Shown here piece after piece: positions 55,569 through 64,000 of a stretch of DNA of 64,000 nt (positions within the stretch are counted from its first letter, which is position 1; every line of letters begins with the position of its first letter). Under the pieces are notes generated by a model. The model did no database searches. It was not told the DNA's origin and saw only the letters and a list, made by a program, of their open reading frames with translations. The position numbers and the translations under genes were made by a program. This DNA comes from Campylobacteraceae bacterium (GTDB lineage Bacteria > Campylobacterota > Campylobacteria > Campylobacterales > Sulfurospirillaceae), in assembly GCA_027050775.1 (NCBI GenBank), contig JALUBH010000027.1:1-64000 (forward strand). Reading direction: 5' to 3'.

Positions 55569-56945
55569 TTATATACATTTACAACGCCAGTCAGGATAAT
55601 GTTTCCTTATGAAGGCATTTAACTCTTTATCTTTTTGGCTGTATTCTTTATCTATACTGAAAGATGATTTTTTCTCTTCTTTGCTAGATATTATCATGCC
55701 TGCGCCCAAAGTGTCGTTGGTATATCTATCGATAATTATAAAGCTACCTGTTAATCTGTTTTCCTTGTATGTGTCTATCGCAATCTTCTCATCTAACTTT
55801 AAAGTAGCTTTTATGATATCGTTTAGTCCTGCTTTATCTGTTGTATATTGCTCAAAAGTATCGGCATCAATTTTATAATTGATCGAAGGAAATCTTCCTT
55901 TGAGTGAAGTTGTTGCTCTTTTTATGATGTACTGCTTATCTAAGTCCAAAGGAGTTTCACTCATCCAAACAACCATCACTTCAAGTTCGTCAGATATATT
56001 TATACTACTATCTTCTTTGACAAAAATATCCCCTCTGCATATATCTATCTCATCTTTTGTTGTGATTGTAACAGCCATGGGAGCATACGCCTCATCAGCT
56101 ATCTTTTGAGTATTAACTGATGGTAAAATAATCGATTTTACTTTTGTGGTTTTTTTGGCAGGAAGTACCATAATCTGATCTCCCACTCTTATGCTTCCGC
56201 TAGATATACTTCCGCAAAATCCTCTGAAATTTGCATCTGGTCTATTGACATATTGTACTAAAAATCTAAAATCAAAATTCGCGTCTGCCCTTTTAGAAAC
56301 TTTTACGCTCTGTAGTATCTGCATCAAAACATCTTTTTTATACCAAGGCATATTGAGAGATTTTTTTATAATATTGTCTCCATTTAGAGCAGATACCGGT
56401 ATAAATGAAAAATTTATATCTTGATAATTTGGTAGTTTATTGATTATACCCTTATACTCTCTTTTTATATCTTCATATTGCCGCTGTGAATATTTAACTA
56501 AATCCATTTTATTTATAACCACAATTATCTCTTTAATGCCAAGCAGAGATACTATGTATGAGTGTCTTTTGGTTTGAGTCAGAACTCCTTTTTTAGCATC
56601 TATTAAAATCAGAGCCAAATCAGCGGTACTGGCTCCTGTTGCCATATTTCTTGTGTATTGTTCATGTCCTGGCGTATCTGCTATGATAAATTTTCTAATA
56701 TCTGTTGAAAAATACCTATATGCTACATCTATGGTTATGCCTTGCTCTCTCTCATTTTGGAGACCATCAACAAGTAGTGCCAAGTCTATATCATCACCTG
56801 TGGTTCCGTATTTTTTACTCTCTTTTTCTATGCTTGAGAGTTGGTCCTGAAAAATCTTCTTGCTGTCATATAGCAGTCTTCCTATAAGAGTGGATTTGCC
56901 ATCATCAACACTTCCACAAGTTATAAATCTTAGCATATCTTGCAT
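55569..56945 (-). CDS. cysN: sulfate adenylyltransferase, GTPase subunit
   Basis: CysN (458 residues) hydrolyses GTP to drive ATP sulfurylase, giving adenosine 5'-phosphosulfate. The EF-Tu-like G domain has FITCGSVDDGKSTLIGRLL, DTPGHEQYTRNM and NKMDLV; domains 2 and 3 follow. No APS-kinase domain is fused at its C-terminus; that domain is instead on the CysD protein encoded upstream. Start ATG 56945 shares a base with the upstream stop. It is the last gene of the five-gene operon. Confidence 0.95.
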   Translation of the reverse strand: MQDMLRFITCGSVDDGKSTLIGRLLYDSKKIFQDQLSSIEKESKKYGTTGDDIDLALLVDGLQNEREQGITIDVAYRYFSTDIRKFIIADTPGHEQYTRNMATGASTADLALILIDAKKGVLTQTKRHSYIVSLLGIKEIIVVINKMDLVKYSQRQYEDIKREYKGIINKLPNYQDINFSFIPVSALNGDNIIKKSLNMPWYKKDVLMQILQSVKVSKRADANFDFRFLVQYVNRPDANFRGFCGSISSGSIRVGDQIMVLPAKKTTKVKSIILPSVNTQKIADEAYAPMAVTITTKDEIDICRGDIFVKEDSSINISDELEVMVVWMSETPLDLDKQYIIKRATTSLKGRFPSINYKIDADTFEQYTTDKAGLNDIIKATLKLDEKIAIDTYKENRLTGSFIIIDRYTNDTLGAGMIISSKEEKKSSFSIDKEYSQKDKELNAFIRKHYPDWRCKCI

Positions 56946-58477
56946 CAAAAATACCCCTCTTTTTTCTTCTTTTCCATAGATGCTCCATGGTCACTGTCTA
57001 TAACTCTGCCTTCTCTTTCACTAACTATGGCTGTTTGCATCTCTTTTATGATTTGAGGAAGTGTTGAAGCGGTTGAATTTATAGCTCCTGTTAGAGGATA
57101 GCATCCTAAAGTTCTAAATCTCACCATCTCGCTTTTTGCTTTTTTACGCAAATTTTCAGGCATTCTTTCGTCATCTACCAAGATTTTCGCTCCGTGGTAA
57201 TCCACCACATCTCTTTTTGCAGCAAAATACAGAGGAACTATGGGTATATTTTCTTTATATATGTATTGCCATATGTCCAATTCTGTCCAGTTTGAGAGTG
57301 GGAAAACTCTTATGGATTCACCTTTTTTATGTCTGGAATTATAGATATTCCATAATTCAGGTCGCTGTTTTTTTGGATCCCATCTGTGATTTTTATCTCT
57401 AAAAGAGTAGATTCTCTCTTTTGCCCTGCTCTTCTCTTCATCTCTTCTAGCACCTCCAAAAACTGCGTCAAATTTGTAAATATCCAGCATATTTTTAAGA
57501 GCTTGCGTTTTCATAATATCTGTATGAAGTGATGAACCATGAACAAAAGGAGATATATTCATCTCTTTTCCTTTTGGATTTGTATAGACTATCAGTTTCA
57601 TTTTCGTCTCTTTGGCCAATTTTTCTCTAAACTCAATCATCTCTTTAAACTTCCACATAGTATCTACATGCACAAGAGGGAAAGGTGGGCTTGCGGGATA
57701 AAATGCTTTTTGCGCCAAGTGTAGCATAACTGAGCTATCTTTACCTATACTATAGAGCATGGCAGGATTTTCAAACTCAGCTACGACTTCCCTGATTATA
57801 TGTATGGACTCTGCTTCTAGTTGTTCTAAATGCGATAATCTTTTGGAAGATAAAGCAGATTGATTGATATCTAAATTGTTATTTGTTATATATTCATTTT
57901 CAACCAAATATTTCAATATCTGATAACAAGCATCTTCTATGCTAATATCAACATTTTTTATATGAATTTCTGGTTTTATCGGTTTTTCATAAGGGGAGTC
58001 TATACCTGTAAAATTTTTGATGGCACCTTTTCTAGCTTTTTTATATAATCCTTTAGGATCTCTTTGTTCACAAACTTCAAGTGGTGTATCTACGAAAACT
58101 TCTATAAACTCATCATATTTGACCAAGCTTCTTGCCATATTTCTATCACTTGTAAATGGAGATATAAATGCACTCAAGACGATATGTCCACTATCTACAA
58201 AGAGCTTTGAGACTTCTCCTACTCGCCTTATATTTTCTATGCGAGAGTTTTCGTCAAAAGCCAAATCTTTATTTAATCCATGCCTTATATTGTCACCATC
58301 AAGCAAATAAGTTGTATTTCCATTGGCGTATAGCATCTTTTCCAAAGCATCTGCTATAGTAGATTTTCCACTACTACTTAGCCCAGTAAACCATAGAATA
58401 CAAGGTTTTTGCTTATATCTTTTTATACGCTTTTGTTTTGTTATGCTATGTTTGTGCCAATGTATGTTTTTATTCAT
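56945..58477 (-). CDS. CysC-CysD fusion: APS kinase and ATP sulfurylase small subunit
   Basis: A 510-residue fusion. Residues about 25-195 are APS kinase (CysC): P-loop [31 protein letters not shown] and [11 protein letters not shown]. Residues about 215-510 are Cys[16 protein letters not shown] (PP-loop), [26 protein letters not shown] and [13 protein letters not shown]. Both halves are full-length with intact motifs, so with CysN it would make PAPS from sulfate in two steps. The usual fusion is CysN-CysC, so this order is unusual. It overlaps its neighbours on both sides. Confidence 0.93.
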   Translation of the reverse strand: MNKNIHWHKHSITKQKRIKRYKQKPCILWFTGLSSSGKSTIADALEKMLYANGNTTYLLDGDNIRHGLNKDLAFDENSRIENIRRVGEVSKLFVDSGHIVLSAFISPFTSDRNMARSLVKYDEFIEVFVDTPLEVCEQRDPKGLYKKARKGAIKNFTGIDSPYEKPIKPEIHIKNVDISIEDACYQILKYLVENEYITNNNLDINQSALSSKRLSHLEQLEAESIHIIREVVAEFENPAMLYSIGKDSSVMLHLAQKAFYPASPPFPLVHVDTMWKFKEMIEFREKLAKETKMKLIVYTNPKGKEMNISPFVHGSSLHTDIMKTQALKNMLDIYKFDAVFGGARRDEEKSRAKERIYSFRDKNHRWDPKKQRPELWNIYNSRHKKGESIRVFPLSNWTELDIWQYIYKENIPIVPLYFAAKRDVVDYHGAKILVDDERMPENLRKKAKSEMVRFRTLGCYPLTGAINSTASTLPQIIKEMQTAIVSEREGRVIDSDHGASMEKKKKEGYF

Positions 58478-59883
58478 CTTTGATTCATCTCTTTTTTTAA
58501 AATACTTAGAGAATTTTTTGCTTGTTCATATTTTGGATTTATCTCTATCGCTTTTTCAAAACTCTCTTTTGCTTTTATAAAATCTTTGTTTTTATAGTAT
58601 AAATAGCCAAGTGAATTATAAGACTCCGGTATAGAAGCATCCTTTTGGACAACATCTAAAAGAATTTTTTCAGCCTCCTTAAATCTACCCAAATCTCCCA
58701 AAGATATAGCGATATTAAATGTCGCAGGTAGATAATCTGGCTGAATATCTAGAGCTTTTTGAAACTCTCGTATGGCTTCTTCTTTCTTATTTGCCGTATA
58801 TAAATCATTTCCTTTATCGAAGTGCGGAGCTGCCATCTCTATCGTGGTTTCTGGCATCTTAACCATATCTATATCTTCTTTATGAACTACATAATTTATA
58901 TGCGAAAGCTCGCTCTCTTGGTCAAAAAGTTCCATATGGGCATGAGGCAAGACATTTACGGCAAAAATCTCATCAATACCTTCTGTAAATTCTATAAATG
59001 AAACAATTTTTCCAGTTGTTATATTTACTATCCATATACCACACACTCTTTTAGCGAGTTTTGTGATAGGCAAACCACTAAAAGTCGCACTTTCTCTCAC
59101 TTTTGAGACTCCTATAAAAGCCAAATCTCCCAAAAATTGTATCCCTCTAGTAAAACCCGGAACTTTAGATACTTCGACTACTTTTCTAGTAGAAAGCTCA
59201 AGATATGAGAGGGTTCCCTTGCCTGATTCTAAAAACCATAGTTTGCCTTTGTACCAACGAGGAGAGTGTGGCATACATAAGCCCTTTAGAAGAATTTTAT
59301 CAGTTTTTATATCTATCAACAAACCACCGTTTGCTTTATTTTTTCTCCAGCTAAGAGGCTCATCTCCACTTCCAAGCGTTGTAACATACCTCGGCTCATC
59401 ATCTCTTAGGCAAAAACCATTTAGATGACATTTATCAGTCGGCTGAAGAATGGAGATAAATTTTGGTTTCCATATCGGCTTAAAACTGCAAGAGTTATCG
59501 TTAATGCAAAGGCAAGAAAATTTTGTATTTACAAAATAGAGCTTATCCTTGGAAAGCTCCATCTCATGTATATCTATATCCCCTGTAAAATGTATATTTA
59601 CAGGCATATAACATGCATCATACGACTCTTTTTTATAAGCATCTTTGAAGTTGTGAAATTGCCATATACCGTGCCCCAAACCAGCCCACAGTTTTCCATC
59701 TTTGAAGCACATTCCCATAGGTCTTGGAAAGTTTTTGTATCTTATATCTAGAGTGTTTTGGTATTGACCTATGAGCATCAGTTTGCCTGATTGGTAGGTA
59801 CTCATAACTATGGTGCTTTTTAGCTGTTTTAAAATCTCGACCAAATTAACTGAATAGTTAAAATTTATATTTTTCTTTTCCAT
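58474..59883 (-). CDS. TIGR03032-like (DUF4915) protein with C-terminal TPRs
   Basis: A 469-residue protein. Residues about 1-350 match the TIGR03032/DUF4915 pattern: [38 protein letters not shown] in pieces, [31 protein letters not shown] in pieces and [18 protein letters not shown]; this looks like a beta-propeller. Two to three TPR units follow (about 365-465). The family has no established activity. It overlaps the lipoprotein hydrolase gene by 26 nt and the CysC-CysD gene by 4 nt, so it belongs to the PAPS operon. Confidence 0.8.
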   Translation of the reverse strand: MEKKNINFNYSVNLVEILKQLKSTIVMSTYQSGKLMLIGQYQNTLDIRYKNFPRPMGMCFKDGKLWAGLGHGIWQFHNFKDAYKKESYDACYMPVNIHFTGDIDIHEMELSKDKLYFVNTKFSCLCINDNSCSFKPIWKPKFISILQPTDKCHLNGFCLRDDEPRYVTTLGSGDEPLSWRKNKANGGLLIDIKTDKILLKGLCMPHSPRWYKGKLWFLESGKGTLSYLELSTRKVVEVSKVPGFTRGIQFLGDLAFIGVSKVRESATFSGLPITKLAKRVCGIWIVNITTGKIVSFIEFTEGIDEIFAVNVLPHAHMELFDQESELSHINYVVHKEDIDMVKMPETTIEMAAPHFDKGNDLYTANKKEEAIREFQKALDIQPDYLPATFNIAISLGDLGRFKEAEKILLDVVQKDASIPESYNSLGYLYYKNKDFIKAKESFEKAIEINPKYEQAKNSLSILKKEMNQR

Positions 59884-60706
59884 CTAAATCCTTCAAAATC
59901 ATTTTCCATTTACTCTCCCAACAACAGTGGTGGTTAAAATCTTTAAAAATCTTAAATGATACATGGCTTTTGTCTTTAAAGTTCTTCAAATATGACTTAA
60001 AAACTGATTTTGGGACTATATCATCTTTTCCACCGAGAAGATGAACTTGATTTATCTTGCTCAATTTTTTTGCAAAATTAGCAGGATTCAATGATCCTTT
60101 CAATGGAGTGATATGGTGCTCTTTTGTCCACTCTTTTATATCAAGATTCCCGCCAATTGTGACAAAAACAGATACATCATCTCTTTTAGCCGCCAACAAT
60201 GCTGCAACTGCTCCACCTCCCGAGTAACCAAAAAGCCTAAAAGATGAAATCTTTGAAGCACTTTTTATTTTATCTAATGCTTCATTAAAGCTTTCTATTA
60301 CGGTAGTTGAAAACCTACTTGTGCTCCAGTACTTTTCTCTACATGTAGAGCTTTTGACATACTGGCAAGGGCGAGCAAGATAGAGTTTACACCTATGAAA
60401 ATCTTGTAAAAAAAGCTTGAGCCCAAGAGGGTTTATCGGTGTGGGATTTGGTGAAATAGTATCTCTTGTGATCCAAGGTAGCCCATCTCCTTCTATATAT
60501 AGATCTAAAATTTTACCTCTACATGTAGAGAGATTTTTGTGAATACTCAACAGATTGAACTCTTTTGTTACTATCGTCTCTTTTGTGAGATTTTTATCTT
60601 TTATGAGATTTTGAAGCGTAGATATCCTTTCATTTACCGTAGGTACGACATAGCCGCACCCACTGATAAATGATATACTTAGTAGTAGTAAAAGACTCTT
60701 GTACAT
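59858..60706 (-). CDS. lipoprotein alpha/beta hydrolase
   Basis: A 282-residue lipoprotein: signal peptide and lipobox FISGC (Cys17) precede an alpha/beta-hydrolase domain. The nucleophile elbow is GYSGGGA near residue 165. An aspartate lies in GGKDDIVP near 228 and a histidine in FNHHC near 262, completing a plausible triad. The substrate is unknown, perhaps an ester or a surface glycan modification. The ATG sits in a CTACATGTAG-like palindrome, and two perfect copies of that word lie inside the gene. The stop codon region overlaps the next gene. Confidence 0.8.
   Translation of the reverse strand: MYKSLLLLLSISFISGCGYVVPTVNERISTLQNLIKDKNLTKETIVTKEFNLLSIHKNLSTCRGKILDLYIEGDGLPWITRDTISPNPTPINPLGLKLFLQDFHRCKLYLARPCQYVKSSTCREKYWSTSRFSTTVIESFNEALDKIKSASKISSFRLFGYSGGGAVAALLAAKRDDVSVFVTIGGNLDIKEWTKEHHITPLKGSLNPANFAKKLSKINQVHLLGGKDDIVPKSVFKSYLKNFKDKSHVSFKIFKDFNHHCCWESKWKMILKDLDGKEKYKF
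60337..60350. repeat. iterated palindrome CTCTACATGTAGAG (perfect copy)
   Basis: A perfect 14-bp copy inside the hydrolase gene, read as STCRE. Confidence 0.8.
60517..60530. repeat. iterated palindrome CTCTACATGTAGAG (perfect copy)
   Basis: A second perfect copy in the same gene, 180 nt from the other, read as STCRG. Confidence 0.8.
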
Positions 60707-60713
60707 GTAGAGC

Positions 60714-62945
60714 TTAGAATCTCCATCTAAACTTTGCTTGTATAGAGTGATTTATAAAGTCACTTCCTCTTCCGTTTAGGCTGTATTTTAGATTAAGAAC
60801 CAGGTTTTTCTTTAACTCTCTTGATATACCCAATCCTAAACCATAACTTAGAGCACTGTTTTTGATACCGCTTGTGCTAAAGATAACTCCCGGAGTTCCT
60901 TGATAGTAGGCATCTACACTTTGTGCGTCATTGTTAAAATCATAATCAAGTGCTAAATTTGAGATAAACTTTGTTTTATCGTTGATTTTGTACTTAATAT
61001 TTGCTGCAAGGCCAAGTAAAACTTGTGTCGTACTAACGCTATCAACACTCAAATTATATGCACCTGCTCCACTCTCTGTGTATGACGGAGATTTAAAATA
61101 CCTAAGTGCTCCTTTTATGGCAGGAGTTACAATTAGTTTGTCATTTATATCATAATCTCTTGTGACTTTCACCTGAGCGTAGTAACTCTGAGATGTATAG
61201 TCTGCTTTTGCTGTTTGGTTATTTTGTGATACATATCTTTTTGCATTATTCTTTTGAACTCCTGCTCCTGCTTGATAAAAGAGCATGGTTTTATCATCTG
61301 CTATAGGGTTACTTCCATATGCTATGAGATTAAATACATCTAAAGAGTTTGATTGGATGATATCGTTTATATCCAAATTTGTATTGGAGTAGAAAAATGC
61401 AAGACCTGCTCTTTTTCCCTCTTTATACTCTCCATCAATTCCCATACCAAATCCATAAGTATGTGCATCGAAACCATTTATGCCATCTTTATTATCTTGT
61501 TTAGTATACATACCAAATGGCTTAAACCACATATGCCTGTCTTTGAAAGCTATATCTCCTGAACCAAGACCTCTCATGTCACTTTGTCTAGCTTGGATGA
61601 CCGTGTTTAGGATGTTTAGTGTTTCTGCTCCTATAGTAGGGGTAGAGACTGCTGTCATAGGGCTATCTTTTGGTGCTATGGTTGTTGATTCTACTGCTTT
61701 GAGACTCAGTGTTGTATTTGAGTCATTCATAAAGGCTTCAAAGTCTAAGACTGGAGAGTCGTCTGTTATGTTTAGTTTGGTAGTGTTTGCATCTACTACT
61801 CCACCCTTATATGCCGCTACTATCACATTGTTTATTGTTCCATTTTGGTCTAAAAATGTTTTAGTTGTTGCAGTGCTATCAGACATGACATTTACATTGA
61901 TAGTACTTCCGTCTGCTAAGGTGGCGCTGCCTGCACGAACTGTTGGATTTGTAGCTGATACGGTGCCATTTGTATCTGTTAGGTGTGCGTCTATGCTTAG
62001 GGTTCCTGTTGATGTTTGGTTGAAGGTTCCGACGCTTATAATCGAAGCGCCATCAAACCTATCTGAATTGTGTAGATTTATAGTGCCGGAGTTTACTAAA
62101 GTTGAAGTTGGAGCATATATTGCACTTGTGTTTATTATTCCTTGGTTTTGGATTAGGATTGTGGAAGCACCATCGCCATCAGTCCTAATTGCAGTACTTG
62201 CGGTTATGGTTCCAGAGGTGGTGTTTGTTATAGTTGTATTAATATCACTATGAGCATATATGCCCGTGTTATAACCTGAAGCACCGTCAACTGTTATAGT
62301 GCCAGAATTTGTGATGTTGCTTTCCCACCCATATATTCCAAAATTATAATTATGATTACCTGTTGAATTTACGGTTATAGTGCCAGAATTTGTGATGTCT
62401 TGATGCATTCCAACAATACCTGCACCTAGCGTTCCATTAGAATCAACTGTTATTGTGCCAGAGTTTACTATTTTGCCAAAACTATTTTTACTTAATATAC
62501 CGGCCAGCCAGCCAGAGCTGCTGCTTACTGTTATAGTTCCTGTATTGGTTATATTAATATCATTACCATATGTCCATATACCGCTTGTCCCGTCTGGTGT
62601 TCCAGTAGAATTCACATCAATATGCCCTTTATTTATGATGTTAGCTCCAGCTTCCTTTTGTTGTATACCAGCAACATAATCTGTACTATTAGAATCCACT
62701 GTTATGTGGCCTAAATTTAAAATAGTTCCATTACTATAAGAGTTAACTGCTACAGATGTATCTGACTCATAAGATAGTTTAATACTTCCACTTGATGTTA
62801 CATTTAAGTTGCCACTACAATTTAAAGTAACTCCTGTTGTATTGGGACTATTTATTTCAATATCACCTGAACAACTTGCATATGCACCGCTCGAGAGCAG
62901 TGATGCCACTACGCAACTCAGCAAAACTCGATTTTGAAATTTCAT
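60714..62945 (-). CDS. autotransporter adhesin-like protein
   Basis: A 743-residue secreted protein: signal peptide (about 1-24, ending AYA), a passenger (about 25-445) made of repeated GTITVDSNG-like strands that form a beta-helix, and a C-terminal autotransporter barrel (about 470-743) ending in the aromatic FRWRF. The passenger is rich in Asn, Ser and Thr and contains ten D/E-x-N-x-S/T sequons. It is the first gene of the operon with the hydrolase, TIGR03032-like, CysC-CysD and CysN genes. Start ATG 62945 has AAGGAG at 6 nt; the ATG two codons earlier is too close to it. Confidence 0.88.
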   Translation of the reverse strand: MKFQNRVLLSCVVASLLSSGAYASCSGDIEINSPNTTGVTLNCSGNLNVTSSGSIKLSYESDTSVAVNSYSNGTILNLGHITVDSNSTDYVAGIQQKEAGANIINKGHIDVNSTGTPDGTSGIWTYGNDINITNTGTITVSSSSGWLAGILSKNSFGKIVNSGTITVDSNGTLGAGIVGMHQDITNSGTITVNSTGNHNYNFGIYGWESNITNSGTITVDGASGYNTGIYAHSDINTTITNTTSGTITASTAIRTDGDGASTILIQNQGIINTSAIYAPTSTLVNSGTINLHNSDRFDGASIISVGTFNQTSTGTLSIDAHLTDTNGTVSATNPTVRAGSATLADGSTINVNVMSDSTATTKTFLDQNGTINNVIVAAYKGGVVDANTTKLNITDDSPVLDFEAFMNDSNTTLSLKAVESTTIAPKDSPMTAVSTPTIGAETLNILNTVIQARQSDMRGLGSGDIAFKDRHMWFKPFGMYTKQDNKDGINGFDAHTYGFGMGIDGEYKEGKRAGLAFFYSNTNLDINDIIQSNSLDVFNLIAYGSNPIADDKTMLFYQAGAGVQKNNAKRYVSQNNQTAKADYTSQSYYAQVKVTRDYDINDKLIVTPAIKGALRYFKSPSYTESGAGAYNLSVDSVSTTQVLLGLAANIKYKINDKTKFISNLALDYDFNNDAQSVDAYYQGTPGVIFSTSGIKNSALSYGLGLGISRELKKNLVLNLKYSLNGRGSDFINHSIQAKFRWRF

Positions 62946-63077
62946 AAACATCTCCTTTTGAATATATTTTCATTTAGTATATCACAAACAGATTATAAAT
63001 TAAATTACAGTTAATTATAAGGGCATATAATTGTACTGTTTTGCTTAAGTAGGCTCTAATATGTTACCAAATTACAC

Positions 63078-64000
63078 TTATAGTCTTTTTGCTATCATCT
63101 GTTTGATTGCTTCTGCTATCAAATCTGCCTTTTTATTAAGAGTAGACTCATTTGGTAAACCTTTTGGCTTTATGAGAACATTCATGCTTGCATTTACTTC
63201 AAATATGAGCATATTGAAGTTTTTATCCGCAAAGCAATCTATACCAAAATAATCCAATCCAATCTTTTGATGTATCTCTGTAATTTGTTTTTTGATGTAA
63301 GGTTTCAAATCATCATCAAAAGAATCAAGTAATTTTTTCTCTTTTTCAATATATATCTTATTTTGACGCATAAATTCTCTTGAATTTGTCGAATGTATCA
63401 GCCAGGAATCATTAAATAACACATGCCTGATAAAAACCTCTCCGTCGATTACTATCAGCCTAAACTTTCTATATATACCATCTTGCTTGTAATCTACATA
63501 TTGGGTGAGATAATATTCTCTGCCATCAAGTGCGAAAGGATAGAAATCCTCTTGTTTATTCAGATTGTTTATAAGGATGGTGCTGATTCCACCGTGATCA
63601 CCAGCCTGCCTAAAAATCACAGGAAATTTAAAATCTTCACTATGTATTTTTTTATATATATCAGCAGGAGTTCTAGGGGTGATTTTGATTGTTTTTGGAG
63701 TATATACTTTGTTTATTCCTTGTAGGAGTAGATATATATTTTCTCTTCTTGTATTTTCTATATTTTGTGGTAAATTAAAAAATTTTACTTTAGACTTAAG
63801 CTGATTTAGTATATTTTTCATCTTTGCAAGTGTTGTTTTGTGTGTATCTGCATCGGATATCTGATTAAAAATCGTATCTATATTGTCTATGTTTATCTTT
63901 TGTTCTTGATTTGCATCTAAAAGTAAAAATGATTTATCAAAAGGCGTATCATCTAGTTGTGAAAAGATATTTGAGCTTCCTGTTGTAATGATACTAAAAT
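63078..64000 (-). CDS. ATP-grasp-like protein (5' end outside window)
   Basis: The frame is open from the stop at 63078 to the window end, so the gene is cut; at least 307 residues are visible. An internal ATG at 63821 is not the true start. The visible part resembles ATP-grasp ligases: VIFRQAGDHGG, a strand with EYYLTQYVDY, the FRLIVIDGEVFIRH segment, and the metal-binding LDYFGIDCF and MLIFEVNASMNVL near the C-terminus. RimK- or glutathione-synthetase-like ligases share this end. Substrate unknown. It precedes the autotransporter operon on the same strand with a 132-nt gap. Confidence 0.75.
   Translation of the reverse strand, partial: FSIITTGSSNIFSQLDDTPFDKSFLLLDANQEQKINIDNIDTIFNQISDADTHKTTLAKMKNILNQLKSKVKFFNLPQNIENTRRENIYLLLQGINKVYTPKTIKITPRTPADIYKKIHSEDFKFPVIFRQAGDHGGISTILINNLNKQEDFYPFALDGREYYLTQYVDYKQDGIYRKFRLIVIDGEVFIRHVLFNDSWLIHSTNSREFMRQNKIYIEKEKKLLDSFDDDLKPYIKKQITEIHQKIGLDYFGIDCFADKNFNMLIFEVNASMNVLIKPKGLPNESTLNKKADLIAEAIKQMIAKRL

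Noticed and set aside
61480-62253. Long open frame (257 codons) on the plus strand
   Set aside because: It is antisense to the autotransporter passenger, whose repeats and codon pattern explain it; no ribosome-binding site and no recognisable domain.

Overview
The window looks like a chromosome segment of a Campylobacterota (former Epsilonproteobacteria) species. The base composition is AT-rich. The block folK-flhF-flhG-(small membrane gene)-fliA-fliM-fliY, the aminofutalosine deaminase next to sppA, and a GyrA numbered like Campylobacter (Thr86, Asp90) all fit that group. The TAXI TRAP transporter, monohaem cytochrome and diguanylate cyclase suggest a free-living sulfur-oxidiser type such as Sulfurimonas or a relative. 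The genus is inference. Region 1 (1-8 kb): a membrane diguanylate cyclase, a P460-like cytochrome, a choline-kinase-like/SDR pair, tRNA-Asn with a clean sigma70 promoter, and a TAXI-type TRAP transporter whose binding protein and permease are separated by a terminator and a palindromic repeat element. Region 2 (8-36 kb): conserved housekeeping and flagellar genes, mostly on the minus strand with very tight or overlapping spacing: hemE, asd, an NtrC-type regulator, gyrA, lepA, prs, mnmA, fliY-fliM-fliA-flhG-flhF-folK, an M24 peptidase, aroQ, then lpxR-like, mqnX-like, sppA, xseA, menG and eptA. One DJ-1/PfpI gene here is a pseudogene. Region 3 (36.3-55.3 kb): a plus-strand surface-polysaccharide locus. 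It starts with an EPS-type MarR regulator, a four-helix-bundle gene and a UDP-glucose dehydrogenase, then carries a legionaminic-acid-type pathway (legB, legC, an acyltransferase, legI, legG, ptmE-like, legF). It continues with a GT52-like transferase, flippase, acetyltransferase, polymerase, GT2 transferase, phosphoglycosyl transferase and a second legB. It ends with a REP-associated tyrosine transposase and a broken AbiEii-like fragment. A 22-bp sequence next to the transposase recurs inverted at the left edge of the locus. An ORF6N/PLD-like gene sits translationally coupled inside the leg operon, and AATTCTC heptamer repeats lie inside reading frames. Region 4 (55.5-64 kb): a minus-strand operon of an autotransporter, a lipoprotein hydrolase, a TIGR03032-like protein with TPRs, an unusual CysC-CysD fusion and CysN, then an ATP-grasp gene cut by the window end. 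The operon makes PAPS, so it may be a sulfate-dependent surface-modification unit. This is the best candidate here for an undescribed system. A second whole-window signal is a highly iterated palindrome, CTCTACATGTAGAG, found in about 13 exact or degenerate copies in the core regions and essentially absent from the polysaccharide locus.
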